From: Paenibacillus sp. G2S3
GTDB lineage: Bacteria > Bacillota > Bacilli > Paenibacillales > Paenibacillaceae
DNA: 64,000 nucleotides
Assembly: GCF_030123105.1 (NCBI RefSeq)
Contig: NZ_CP126095.1
Location: 2,790,001 to 2,854,000, forward strand
Reading direction: 5' to 3'
Below, in pieces: positions 9,293 through 18,334 of the stretch; the first letter of the stretch is position 1; every line of letters begins with the position of its first letter. Under the pieces are notes generated by a model. The model was not told the origin of the DNA and made no database searches. It worked only from the letters and a program-made list of their open reading frames with translations. Position numbers and translations under genes: made by a program.

Positions 9293-9370
9293 TTGAGCAA
9301 ATCACGGGATTTTAAAGGTTTTTTTCAGGAAAGTCCTTATGACAACTTCATTCGTGAAATACCCTTCTAA
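9293..9370 (+). CDS. Possible 25-aa small protein ahead of the Ca2+ ATPase
   Basis: A TTG start at 9293 follows GGAGGGAG with good spacing, and the frame runs 25 codons to TAA. The product (MSKSRDFKGFFQESPY..., ending REIPF) is mixed charge with several Phe, and has no membrane segment or signal peptide. I do not recognise it. Evidence is the RBS and sensible composition only. It lies 97 bases before the ATPase gene. Upstream (9109-9280) I see a possible promoter (TTGACG near 9234 and TATCTT) but nothing else. Confidence 0.45.
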   Translation: MSKSRDFKGFFQESPYDNFIREIPF

Positions 9371-9467
9371 AATTGTACATAACGTTCTAGAATCACCATG
9401 CCTTTTTTGGGTAAGACTCATATGAGAGGTTTTACCAGAATCTCAATCCCGGAAGGAGGCTATTGTC

Positions 9468-12194
9468 TTGAATTCAAATGATCCAAAATCGCAAGGGCAG
9501 GTACCCTTTCATACATTAAGCGAGGAAGAAGTGCTAAAGAGGCTGGAGACTCGAAAAGATGGCTTGTCTTCCGGTGAAGCCGCTAAACTTCTAGAGCAGT
9601 ATGGGAAGAACGTACTTCAAGAAGCAAAGACCAAATCTCTGTTAGGAAAATTTATTGAACAATTTAAAAATGTAATGATCTTTATTTTGCTAGTGGCGGC
9701 AGTATTGTCTGGGATTTTGGGAGAATGGACAGATACAGTCATTATTTTGCTGGTGGTCATCCTGAATGCAGTACTTGGCGTTATTCAGGAAAATAAAGCA
9801 GAACAGGCGCTAGATGCCCTGAAAAGCATGTCCTCTCCACATGCCAGAGTACGACGAGGAGGTCAGGTATCTGAGATCAAAAGTGAAAACCTCGTACCTG
9901 GAGATATCGTATTGCTGGAAGCTGGTAATGTAGTACCGGCGGATATTAGGCTTTTGGAAGCTGCTTCTTTGAAAACAGAGGAAGCCGCACTCACCGGAGA
10001 ATCATTGCCCTCAGAAAAGAAGGCAGGTGTACTTGAGGGAATTGATATTGTTATCGGGGATCGGACCAACATGGCTTACATGAGCAGCAGTGTGACTTAT
10101 GGTAGAGCGGTTGGTGTTGTAACAGCTACAGGAATGCAGACAGAAGTCGGCAGGATTGCCGGATTTATCTCGGAGGAAGAGAATGATGTAACACCGTTAC
10201 AAAAGAAACTGGATGAGCTAGGCAAATATTTTACCTTTATTATTCTTGGTGTCTGTGTGGTCATCTTTGCCGTAGGAATATTTGAGGGTAGAGAGCTGCT
10301 GGATATGCTACTCACTTCGATCTCACTTGCGGTAGCGGCTATTCCTGAAGGGCTGCCAGCGATTGTTACAATTATCTTGGCACTAGGAGTACAGCGGATG
10401 GCTAAACGAAAAGCGATCATTCGCAAGCTCCCCGCTGTAGAGACGCTCGGAAGTACCGAAATTATATGTTCTGACAAGACTGGTACTTTGACACTAAACA
10501 AGATGACTGTCGAAAAAGTGCATGTCAATGGAACTACGAAAGAATCAGCGGAAGGACTTGAAGGGACACCGGGTGGGGACCTCTTGCTTCAGGCCATGAC
10601 GCTTTGTAATGATTCCAGCATTGACGAAGGAAAGTCCCCTAAAGAGTCTGGTGGGAATGAAGGAGCTAAGGACCCACAAACGAAGAGTGGTAAAGCGATT
10701 ATTGGCGATCCCACGGAAACTGCGTTAGTGGACTACGCGCTCAGTATAGGTACTGACAAAAGGGATTTAGAAAAGAAATTCCCACGTAAAAATGAGCTTC
10801 CATTTGACTCCGATCGCAAGCTGATGACGACGATTCATGAAGTTGAAAATGGACGCTATCGTGTGTTAACGAAAGGTGCACCAGATGTACTTTTGTCCAA
10901 ATGTAGCCATATATACTTGGATGGAGAAATCGTACCTTTTAAAGAGGAACATTCACGGCATATCATGGAAAGTAATACAATGCTTGCAAATGAAGCGCTG
11001 CGCGTGTTGGCATTTGCTTTCAAAGATGAGCAGCAGCTGCCGACTAATCTCTCACCGGAAACTACGGAGAAGGATCTTGTGTTTATCGGTTTAGTTGGTA
11101 TGATCGATCCACCACGTGAGGAAGTGCGGGATGCGGTAGCTATCTGCCGTAAAGCGGGGATAAGACCTGTAATGATTACAGGTGATCATCGGGATACAGC
11201 AGCAGCCATAGCCAAAAGATTAGGCATTATCGAAGATGAAACAGGTGTATTGACCGGTAGTGAGCTCGATAAATTCAGTGAAGAGGAATTTGCTGAGAAA
11301 GTCACTGATTATTCGGTTTATGCACGTGTATCCCCTGAACATAAAGTTCGTATCGTTAAGGCTTGGAGGAAAAAAGGGAAGATCGTTGCCATGACTGGTG
11401 ACGGTGTGAATGACGCTCCTGCGCTTAAATCATCAGATATCGGTGTGGGAATGGGAATCACAGGAACGGATGTAGCCAAGGGTGTCTCAGATATGGTACT
11501 AGCAGATGATAACTTCACGACCATAGTTGTTGCTGTTGAAGAAGGACGGAAGGTTTACAGCAATATCCGTAAGGCAATCCAGTTCCTACTCTCCGCCAAT
11601 CTTGGGGAAGTGCTTACACTATTCATTGCGACAATGATCGGCTGGCGTATTCTCGAGCCGATTCATATCCTATGGATTAATCTTGTTACTGATACCCTAC
11701 CCGCACTTGCCCTTGGGCTTGAGAAGGCAGGGAATGATCTGATGTCGAAGAAACCACGTAAAGCCAGTAGCAGTATCTTTGCTGGTGGTGTAGGAATCGG
11801 GATCATCTACCAAGGTATATTAGAGGCGGCGCTCACCTTGCTTGTGTACCAGTGGGCACATACGCATTACAATGAGGGAATTGCGGTTACGATGGCATTC
11901 GCCACACTAGGATTACTGCAAATTTCTCATGCATTTAACGTCAGATCCAATACGAAATCGTTGTTCCAGATTGGCTGGTTCAGCAATCGGTATATGCTGT
12001 GGGCTTCACTGATCTCTACACTTATGCTGGTGCTGGTGATCATCATCCCAGGACTGAATGACTGGTTTGGTGTCTCACATTTAAGTGGTTTACAGTGGGG
12101 AATTGTAATTGCTGCAGCACTGGCGATTATAGTGATTGTAGAGTTTGTAAAGCTGTTTGTACGTTTAAGTGGCAAGGGCAAGAACTGGGATTAA
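9468..12194 (+). CDS. Calcium-translocating P-type ATPase (P2A, YloB-like)
   Basis: This 908-aa P-type ATPase has an N-terminal cation ATPase domain, TGES in the actuator domain (about residue 174) and DKTGTLTLNK with the phosphorylated Asp (about 335). KGAPD lies in the nucleotide domain, GDGVNDAPALK (about 643) follows, and C-terminal membrane helices end the protein. PEGLPAIV in M4 and NLVTDTLPALALG in M6 fit Ca2+ ligands of SERCA/PMR1-type pumps. The TTG start has GGAAGGAGG upstream. It likely exports Ca2+ from the cytoplasm, and a YloB-type pump is active in sporulating B. subtilis. It is monocistronic with a terminator after it. Confidence 0.93.
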   Translation: MNSNDPKSQGQVPFHTLSEEEVLKRLETRKDGLSSGEAAKLLEQYGKNVLQEAKTKSLLGKFIEQFKNVMIFILLVAAVLSGILGEWTDTVIILLVVILNAVLGVIQENKAEQALDALKSMSSPHARVRRGGQVSEIKSENLVPGDIVLLEAGNVVPADIRLLEAASLKTEEAALTGESLPSEKKAGVLEGIDIVIGDRTNMAYMSSSVTYGRAVGVVTATGMQTEVGRIAGFISEEENDVTPLQKKLDELGKYFTFIILGVCVVIFAVGIFEGRELLDMLLTSISLAVAAIPEGLPAIVTIILALGVQRMAKRKAIIRKLPAVETLGSTEIICSDKTGTLTLNKMTVEKVHVNGTTKESAEGLEGTPGGDLLLQAMTLCNDSSIDEGKSPKESGGNEGAKDPQTKSGKAIIGDPTETALVDYALSIGTDKRDLEKKFPRKNELPFDSDRKLMTTIHEVENGRYRVLTKGAPDVLLSKCSHIYLDGEIVPFKEEHSRHIMESNTMLANEALRVLAFAFKDEQQLPTNLSPETTEKDLVFIGLVGMIDPPREEVRDAVAICRKAGIRPVMITGDHRDTAAAIAKRLGIIEDETGVLTGSELDKFSEEEFAEKVTDYSVYARVSPEHKVRIVKAWRKKGKIVAMTGDGVNDAPALKSSDIGVGMGITGTDVAKGVSDMVLADDNFTTIVVAVEEGRKVYSNIRKAIQFLLSANLGEVLTLFIATMIGWRILEPIHILWINLVTDTLPALALGLEKAGNDLMSKKPRKASSSIFAGGVGIGIIYQGILEAALTLLVYQWAHTHYNEGIAVTMAFATLGLLQISHAFNVRSNTKSLFQIGWFSNRYMLWASLISTLMLVLVIIIPGLNDWFGVSHLSGLQWGIVIAAALAIIVIVEFVKLFVRLSGKGKNWD

Positions 12195-12220
12195 GAATGC
12201 CGCTATATGATGCAACAAAG

Positions 12221-12256
12221 AAGCCTGAACCCTTCCATAGCGGAGGATTCAGGCTT
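12221..12256. terminator. Terminator between ATPase and NlpC/P60 gene
   Basis: The hairpin AAGCCTGAA / TTCAGGCTT lies between two convergent genes. The T-tract is short on both sides. Confidence 0.75.
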
Positions 12257-12273
12257 TATTCATAGGTTGTGGG

Positions 12274-13209
12274 TTACAGAATGCGCTGCATATGCAGGAT
12301 TACGTTGCTCCAATACCCTGAGTCGAGCTCACTGATCTGAACCCCGGGGTCCCCCCAGGTGTGAATGAACTTTCCGTCCCCAATGTAAATCCCGACATGC
12401 CCAGGTATAGCGTCACTTTCAAACCGACCGGGGACAGTGAAGAATATAAGATCGCCTACATCTAGTGCACTACGTTGTACACGAGTACCTAAATTATCTT
12501 GATCCTTGGCTAGGCGCGGTAGGGTTACTCCGAATTGTTTAAATACATGCCTTGTAAAAGAAGAGCAATCAAATTTCTTAGTCTCTTCATAAGGTCCGGT
12601 ACCGAATTCATAAGGCACACCCAAGAATTTTTTGGCATAAGCAACTAATTCCTTTTTGTCTGCTTCAGAAATACTTTGAATGCGTAATGGCTTAGATTCA
12701 TTTAATGATTTAGCAGATGGAGATTTTATAATATTTTCATGATCGGTCGGAGTGGCAATATTGATTTCACCAGACTGAGGATTCCAACCTACTTCTGTTT
12801 GAAGAAATTTGGATAAAGCTAAAGGTGTGATATAGATTTGACCTTCTTGTCGTCTAGGTGCTTGCGGCAGTGTTATTTTTTCACCTAAGGAAAAGACCTG
12901 AGGAGAGCCAGGGCGCAGCATATACATAACATCACTGTAGCCGATTTTGGTGTATCCTCCATGAGTAGCATCATCTTTCATTCGATATCCGAGTGAAGCA
13001 ATCGCAGGTTTGAGTGGAATCCAGTACTTTCCTTGAGCATCGGTGATGGAGGACTTCTCATAATAACTAGAGGCTTGCATGCCATCGGGAGTTACAGCGT
13101 TTACCTTAGGTTTTTGTGATTCTGAAGAGTAGCCGCATGCGGTACTTGATAAAACGGCAGCGAGCAATACAGTAGTAGTGGATAGCAATTTTTTGTGTTT
13201 ATTAGGCAT
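12274..13209 (-). CDS. NlpC/P60 cell-wall hydrolase lipoprotein with stalk domain
   Basis: This is a likely secreted peptidoglycan endopeptidase. The 311-aa product starts at ATG 13209, with GGAGCG upstream, and carries a lipoprotein signal ending STAC (Cys25). A copper-amine-oxidase-like domain follows (about 60-150; WIPLKPAIASLGY, YITPLALSKFLQ). The C-terminal NlpC/P60 domain has the catalytic Cys in KKFDCSSFTRHVF (about 214) and His in IPGHVGIYIGDG (about 269). A longer frame to 13305 has no RBS. The stalk domain may hold the enzyme to wall or matrix. It is convergent with the ATPase. Confidence 0.88.
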   Translation of the reverse strand: MPNKHKKLLSTTTVLLAAVLSSTACGYSSESQKPKVNAVTPDGMQASSYYEKSSITDAQGKYWIPLKPAIASLGYRMKDDATHGGYTKIGYSDVMYMLRPGSPQVFSLGEKITLPQAPRRQEGQIYITPLALSKFLQTEVGWNPQSGEINIATPTDHENIIKSPSAKSLNESKPLRIQSISEADKKELVAYAKKFLGVPYEFGTGPYEETKKFDCSSFTRHVFKQFGVTLPRLAKDQDNLGTRVQRSALDVGDLIFFTVPGRFESDAIPGHVGIYIGDGKFIHTWGDPGVQISELDSGYWSNVILHMQRIL

Positions 13210-13369
13210 ATGACACGCTCCATGTTCAAACTGTAGGTTAAGTTTGTGCAGGAAGCTTTTTTTTATGTAAAAATGACTAAGGCAATCACTGTAAGACATA
13301 ACCAAGACCTTCCTATATTGGGGAGTTATACACTATGAAATTTGTAATCTATGGAAGTAGGATAAGTGA

Positions 13370-13398
13370 TTGACGGATAAACAACCTCCATATAATAT
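13370..13398 (+). promoter_or_regulatory. Promoter for the TrpXYZ-type ABC operon
   Basis: TTGACG at 13370 and TAATAT at 13393 are separated by 17 bases (TATAAT at 13391 is an alternative with 15). Confidence 0.5.
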
Positions 13399-13533
13399 AG
13401 GTTTAATAGATTTCCATCATTACTGTGAGGTACGTGTAAGCTTATGCTTTAATGCTTTCATCGATAAACGTGATAATGCTGAGTCGCTCACTTTGATGCA
13501 CGCGTTAATAATCTAATGAAATGGGGTTTTTTA
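13399..13533 (+). other. Leader of about 130 bases before the ABC operon
   Basis: The 13210-13533 gap contains the forward promoter and a leader with a GTGAG...CTCAC pair (13424-13428 and 13487-13491). No T-box motif (AGGGTGGNACC), terminator or known riboswitch core is visible. Confidence 0.3.
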
Positions 13534-14604
13534 ATGAAAAAGAGAAACATTTTGGCGGGTTTAAGCTTATGCTTCATGCTAGTAGCTGCTGGCTGTGGGA
13601 ACAATAATGCCGCTGTAGACTCAGGCAATGCAACAAACACCGGTAATACATCAACAAATGCTGGAGCCGCTGATTCCAAAACGTACAAAATTGCAATTTC
13701 GCAATATGTAGAACATCCATCACTTGATGCTACACGCGAAGGTATTCTTGCTGCTTTGAAGGATGCCGGGCTTGTTGAAGGAGAGAACCTCAAGGTTGAC
13801 CTTGAGAATGCTCAAGCTGACCCAGCGAATAACTTGACCATTGCACAGAAGATTGCTGCAGACTCGAACGATTTGGTATTGGCAATTGCGACACCTTCTG
13901 CTCAATCAGTTGTTCAAGCACTTAGCAAGTCAAGCAAGGATACTCCAATCCTGTTCGCAGCAGTGACAGATCCACTCGATGCAAAGATCGTTACTGATCT
14001 AGAGCACCCAGGTGGAAATGTTTCTGGTGTTTCAGACACGAATCCTGAAGCTATCAATAGATTAATGCAATTCATTGCTACTCAATTTCCTAATGTGAAG
14101 AAGCTCGGTATTGTTATCAACGAAGGTGAACCTAATGCTGTAATTATGGCGGATATTGCTAAGAAAGAGCTTGATAAGCATGGTATTGAGCTTGTGAAGG
14201 CAGCCATTACGAATACTTCTGAAGTGAAGCAAGCTGCTGAATCACTTGCTGGTCGTGTAGATGCATTCTACATTACTTTGGATAATACAGTAGTAAGCGC
14301 TGTCGATACGATCATTCAAACGGCTAATGATAAGAAAATTCCGTTCTTCTCCAGTGACCGAGATACCGTTGAAAAAGGGGCTTTTGCAACCGTTGGTTTC
14401 AAATACTTCGATCATGGTTACCAAGTTGGACAAATGGCAGTCGACATCTTGAAGAATGGTAAAAAGCCAGCTGATATGAAAGTAACGATGCAAGAAAAGC
14501 TTGATCTTATCCTTAACCTTAAAGCCGCTGCCGCACAAGGCATAGAAGTTACGGATGCGATGAAAGCAGAAGTAGCCGATCAAGCTAACAATATTATTCA
14601 ATAA
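13534..14604 (+). CDS. ABC transporter substrate-binding lipoprotein (TrpX / ABC_sub_bind type)
   Basis: This 356-aa protein has a lipoprotein signal (CFMLVAAGC, Cys21), then the two-lobe fold of the ABC_sub_bind family. Visible parts are TYKIAISQYVEHPSLDATREG, TDPLDAKIV and PNVKKLGIVINEGEPNA. Such proteins feed a single permease and ATPase, and some bind tryptophan or other aromatic amino acids (TrpXYZ), but the ligand is not proven by sequence. The start at 13534 has GGGG upstream; an in-frame ATG at 13516 is less well placed. A hairpin follows before the permease, likely to favour binding protein over permease. Confidence 0.88.
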   Translation: MKKRNILAGLSLCFMLVAAGCGNNNAAVDSGNATNTGNTSTNAGAADSKTYKIAISQYVEHPSLDATREGILAALKDAGLVEGENLKVDLENAQADPANNLTIAQKIAADSNDLVLAIATPSAQSVVQALSKSSKDTPILFAAVTDPLDAKIVTDLEHPGGNVSGVSDTNPEAINRLMQFIATQFPNVKKLGIVINEGEPNAVIMADIAKKELDKHGIELVKAAITNTSEVKQAAESLAGRVDAFYITLDNTVVSAVDTIIQTANDKKIPFFSSDRDTVEKGAFATVGFKYFDHGYQVGQMAVDILKNGKKPADMKVTMQEKLDLILNLKAAAAQGIEVTDAMKAEVADQANNIIQ

Positions 14605-14615
14605 GACATTATAGT

Positions 14616-14639
14616 GGGGCGATTCCGTGAGGACGCCCC
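14616..14639 (+). repeat. Intercistronic hairpin between binding protein and permease genes
   Basis: GGGGCG / CGCCCC arms have a 12-base loop and no long T-tract. It is probably an mRNA 3' stabiliser or partial attenuator between the two cistrons. Confidence 0.6.
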
Positions 14640-14665
14640 TTGCCGCTTGAAAGGAGAAGACTTCT

Positions 14666-15589
14666 ATGTATGATTCAATGCTCGGGGCTGTGGAAATGGG
14701 GTTGCTCTACGCATTTATGGCTTTAGGGGTGTATATTACTTTTCGCATTTTGGATTTTCCTGATTTGACTGTAGATGGAAGCTTTACAACTGGCGGTGCC
14801 ATTGCTGCAGTTATGATTACTAATGGTTATGCACCATGGTTAGCTACGCTAGCTGCTATTGCAGGTGGAATGCTGGCAGGAATGTGTACGGGTCTATTAC
14901 ATACGAAGGGCAAGATTAATGGATTGTTATCCGGAATTCTAATGATGATCGCACTTTATTCCATCAATCTGAGAATTTTTGGTGGTAAGCCTAACTGGTC
15001 ACTAATGGGTGATACCACGTTGTTCTCGTCCATTAATCCACTTCTTGTGCTTCCTTTTGTTGTTTTATTTGTGAAAATTCTAATGGATTTATTTTTGCGT
15101 ACGGATCTTGGGCTTGCTTTAAGGGCTACCGGAGATAATGCAAGAATGATTCGTAGTCTAGGTGTCAACACAGATAATACAACTATTCTCGGCGTTAGTT
15201 TATCCAACGGAATGGTGGCACTCTCAGGTGCGTTGATCACGCAGTATTCTACTTTTGCGGATTCCTCAATGGGCATCGGGATGATTGTTATCGGCTTAGC
15301 TTCGGTAATCATTGGTGAAGCCATATTCGGTGCTGGAAATGTATTCCGTGCGACATTGGCGGTTGTTCTAGGGTCTATTGTTTATCGAATCGTAGTTGCA
15401 CTAGCCTTGTATGTACCATGGTTGAGACCTTCGGATCTTAAGCTAATTACGGCGATTATCGTTATTTTCGCACTTGTATTCCCATCGATTCAGCGTTTCT
15501 TGAAGCAGAAGAATATGGCGCGTAAGCGTTCGCTTGAATTAGCAGATCACGCGCTTAGCAGCAAGAGAGGAGGCAGCATCGATGCTTAA
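14666..15589 (+). CDS. ABC transporter permease (BPD_transp_2, TrpY-like)
   Basis: This 307-aa membrane protein has about 8-9 hydrophobic segments. The MGLLYAFMALGVYITFRILDF start and the FPDLTVDGSFTTGGA segment are typical of single-permease amino acid or unknown importers. GAAAGGAGA precedes the ATG. It forms the membrane channel for the binding protein upstream, and its 3' end overlaps the ATPase gene by 8 bases. Confidence 0.9.
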   Translation: MYDSMLGAVEMGLLYAFMALGVYITFRILDFPDLTVDGSFTTGGAIAAVMITNGYAPWLATLAAIAGGMLAGMCTGLLHTKGKINGLLSGILMMIALYSINLRIFGGKPNWSLMGDTTLFSSINPLLVLPFVVLFVKILMDLFLRTDLGLALRATGDNARMIRSLGVNTDNTTILGVSLSNGMVALSGALITQYSTFADSSMGIGMIVIGLASVIIGEAIFGAGNVFRATLAVVLGSIVYRIVVALALYVPWLRPSDLKLITAIIVIFALVFPSIQRFLKQKNMARKRSLELADHALSSKRGGSIDA

Positions 15590-16376
15590 GCTTGATAACG
15601 TATCTAAGCTGTTTAATCCTGGTACACCGGATGAGAAGATCGCGCTACTTGGCATTGATTTGGAGCTTCTTCCCGGCGATTTTGTTACGATTATTGGAAG
15701 CAACGGCGCTGGTAAATCGACGCTCATGAATATTATTTCTGGAGTTATGAAGCCGGATCTCGGTTCAGCAAGTATTGAGGGCAACTCGATCAGCCATTTG
15801 GCAGAATATCAGCGCAGTCGCTGGATCGGACGGGTTTTTCAGGATCCTATGGCAGGTACAGCTCCACGGATGACGATTGAAGAGAATTTAGCGATGGCTT
15901 ATAAAAGAGGGAAGAGCAGAGGCTTATCCTTTGGTGTAAACGCAGCGAGACGATCGTTGTTTCGTGAGGAGTTAAGTCGCCTTGGCATCGGACTTGAGGA
16001 TCGCCTACGAGCAAAGGTAGGTTTATTATCTGGTGGGGAGAGACAGGCGCTGAGTTTGCTAATGGCAACCTTCACCCAACCGCAAATTTTACTGTTAGAC
16101 GAACATACAGCTGCACTTGATCCTTCAAGAGCAGAGCTGATCACAAAGCTGACAGAGTCTATCGTCCGTGAGATGAAATTGACTACGCTTATGGTTACCC
16201 ATAACATGGAGCAGGCTATCCGGCTTGGTAATCGTCTTATCATGATGGATAAGGGACGTATTATTCTTGATATTGACGAGACACGCAAAAAGGATCTTAC
16301 GGTAGAACGCTTACTCGGAGAATTTGAGACCATCAGTGGTCATAAACTGGCAGATGATCGAATGATGCTTGGTTAG
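15582..16376 (+). CDS. ABC transporter ATP-binding protein (TrpZ-like)
   Basis: This 264-aa ATPase has Walker A GSNGAGKST, signature LSGGERQALS, Walker B QILLLDEHTAAL and the H-loop His in MVTHNM. It powers the upstream permease. The start overlaps the permease gene by 8 bases, with GAGGAGG upstream, so they are translationally coupled. It ends the three-gene operon; a terminator follows. Confidence 0.93.
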   Translation: MLKLDNVSKLFNPGTPDEKIALLGIDLELLPGDFVTIIGSNGAGKSTLMNIISGVMKPDLGSASIEGNSISHLAEYQRSRWIGRVFQDPMAGTAPRMTIEENLAMAYKRGKSRGLSFGVNAARRSLFREELSRLGIGLEDRLRAKVGLLSGGERQALSLLMATFTQPQILLLDEHTAALDPSRAELITKLTESIVREMKLTTLMVTHNMEQAIRLGNRLIMMDKGRIILDIDETRKKDLTVERLLGEFETISGHKLADDRMMLG

Positions 16377-16405
16377 ACATCTGCAGCAATGACATAGGCT
16401 CATGA

Positions 16406-16456
16406 TAAGGACTTGAAGTGAAGTCAGATTTCTGATTTAACTTTAAGTCCTTTTTG
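16406..16456 (+). terminator. Terminator of the ABC operon
   Basis: AAGGACTTgAAGTgAA pairs with TTaACTTtAAGTCCTTTTTG around a TCAGA/TCTGA tip, with a T-tract after the stem. Confidence 0.8.
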
Positions 16457-16558
16457 TTGTAAGTTTTCCCAAATGCTGCAACATCGTTTATGATGGGATA
16501 GAAAAATAATAAATTTTACTTCCTAGAATAAGGGTCTAGAGTGAAATGGAGGATGCTG

Positions 16559-18334
16559 ATGATTTGGAAGAATGTTAGCGCTTACAGGAGTTCTGGTATT
16601 TTCAATAAAATGATATTGATCATTTCATTTTTGCTGCTACTGTCCTTTTTGTTCTCTTTAACCGTCCTACAGTATGTTTATCGAATTTATGACAAGCAAA
16701 TCTATGAAAAGGCATCTGAAGTGCTGGGGATGTCATCTATCAGTATAGAGAGTACTTTAAGAGAATTGGAACAATTGTCTTTCACAGTGGTCTCTGATGA
16801 GCAAATTCAGGAATGTCTTCGTCAGTTACAGGATGATCCTCAACCGTATGAGAGACAGGTCCTACATAACAAGATCATTAACAGATTAGTTGCTTTTGCA
16901 GGCGCAGAGAAATACGTCTATTCCATGATGCTGTTGGATACAAATGGTGGTGCTATGACCGCAGGGAATCGTGAAGGCGTATCACAGGATCTTCAGGATC
17001 AATTAAAGCCTCTGGCTAAGGAAGCTAGCGGAAGCATTGTGTGGTATCCCCAAGGAAATAAAAATTCACTCTTGGCTGTTCGGCAGATTAAATCCTACAC
17101 CGGATCAACCTTTACGCTGGACGATCTAGGAACGTTAGTCATCCGTATCCGAATTGATCGCATTATAGCAGATAGCACAAGTAACACTTCGGATGGCGAT
17201 CAGTTGATTGTTGTTGATGCGATGTCAGGGCTGGCGGTATATCCCCAGACTCCAATCTTGCTGCCAAATGAGCTTAAAGAGGAAACGGAGCGGACTGAGC
17301 TCTATCGGACAGCCAAGTATGAAGAAGGCACTTATTTTATAACGAAGACTAAATCATCTTATATGGAATGGATGTATATCAATGCGACCCCCTTCAATGA
17401 GATGTTCAAACATATTACTTTTGTTAAAAAACTGGTTGTCATCATATTCGCGCTTATATTACTAATTGGACTGCTCTTAGGCTATCGATTAGCCCGCAGT
17501 ATTGTACGTCCGATCTCAAAGCTGACCAAAAAAATGAAGCAAATTGAAAAGGGAGATCTGGATAATCTGGAGGAACAGTCTTTGGGAGTAGTTTCGCAAA
17601 CGGCACAGGACGAGGTAAGTCAGCTTAACCGAACCTTTAAAATGATGATCCGCAGAATTAGAGAACTCATCGATGAGAATTATGCGAAGCAGCTCATTAT
17701 TAGAGAGACCGAGCTCAAAGCTCTGCAGGCGCAGATTAATCCGCATTTTTTGTACAATACACTGGAATCGATCAATTGGTTAGCGAAGATGAACAAGCAA
17801 GCTAAAATCTCAGAAATGGTAGAAGCTCTCGGTTATTTATTTCGCAGTTCTATTGGTCTTAAGGACCCTTTGATTACGATTGAAAAAGAGCTCACCATTG
17901 TGCGCAATTATGTCATTATCCAGAAGACACGTTTTGACGATAGACTTGATTTCCGCCTGGAGTTTCCCGAGCATTTGCATGACGCTTTAATTCCGAAGCT
18001 GACACTTCAGCCGTTGATCGAGAATGCGATCCGATATGCATTGGAACCAAATATTGAGCCTTGCACGATTTCTATAACCGTGATTGAGGAGGAGCATGGA
18101 CTTGATATCCGTGTTAGCGATAATGGACCGGGGATGAGTGCGGAGTTCATCAAAGATTTGCAGCAGGGTAGAGTCAAGACACGTGGCGAAGGCATCGGGT
18201 TAGCAAACATCGCAGAGCGTATTCAAATCGTGTTTGGTCCAGAATGGGGTACAGTGATAGAAAGTGAGCCAGGTCAAGGAACGACAATACATGTACGAAT
18301 ACCTTATTTAAAAGGAGTGCTAGAGAATGTATAA
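16559..18334 (+). CDS. YesM-like sensor histidine kinase
   Basis: This 591-aa membrane kinase has an N-terminal helix, a large extracellular sensor domain, a second helix near 290 and a HAMP linker. It then has a His_kinase domain with the phospho-acceptor in NPHFLYNTLESINWL (about residue 394) and a HATPase region (DNGPGMSAEF, GEGIGLANIAER). The ATG at 16559 has GGAGG 6 bases upstream; GTG at 16541 and ATG at 16553 are poorer. It partners the YesN-like regulator that it overlaps by 8 bases. It probably senses a sugar or oligosaccharide and controls the importer locus after it. Confidence 0.9.
   Translation: MIWKNVSAYRSSGIFNKMILIISFLLLLSFLFSLTVLQYVYRIYDKQIYEKASEVLGMSSISIESTLRELEQLSFTVVSDEQIQECLRQLQDDPQPYERQVLHNKIINRLVAFAGAEKYVYSMMLLDTNGGAMTAGNREGVSQDLQDQLKPLAKEASGSIVWYPQGNKNSLLAVRQIKSYTGSTFTLDDLGTLVIRIRIDRIIADSTSNTSDGDQLIVVDAMSGLAVYPQTPILLPNELKEETERTELYRTAKYEEGTYFITKTKSSYMEWMYINATPFNEMFKHITFVKKLVVIIFALILLIGLLLGYRLARSIVRPISKLTKKMKQIEKGDLDNLEEQSLGVVSQTAQDEVSQLNRTFKMMIRRIRELIDENYAKQLIIRETELKALQAQINPHFLYNTLESINWLAKMNKQAKISEMVEALGYLFRSSIGLKDPLITIEKELTIVRNYVIIQKTRFDDRLDFRLEFPEHLHDALIPKLTLQPLIENAIRYALEPNIEPCTISITVIEEEHGLDIRVSDNGPGMSAEFIKDLQQGRVKTRGEGIGLANIAERIQIVFGPEWGTVIESEPGQGTTIHVRIPYLKGVLENV

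Noticed and set aside
9166..9467. Possible yybP-ykoY (Mn2+) riboswitch ahead of the P-type ATPase
   Set aside because: The conserved core of that class is not visible and the region instead holds a small frame with an RBS.
10097..10528. Open frame of 143 codons on the reverse strand inside the Ca2+ ATPase
   Set aside because: It has no RBS, shows Ser/Thr-rich shadow composition and lies fully opposite a well-supported gene.
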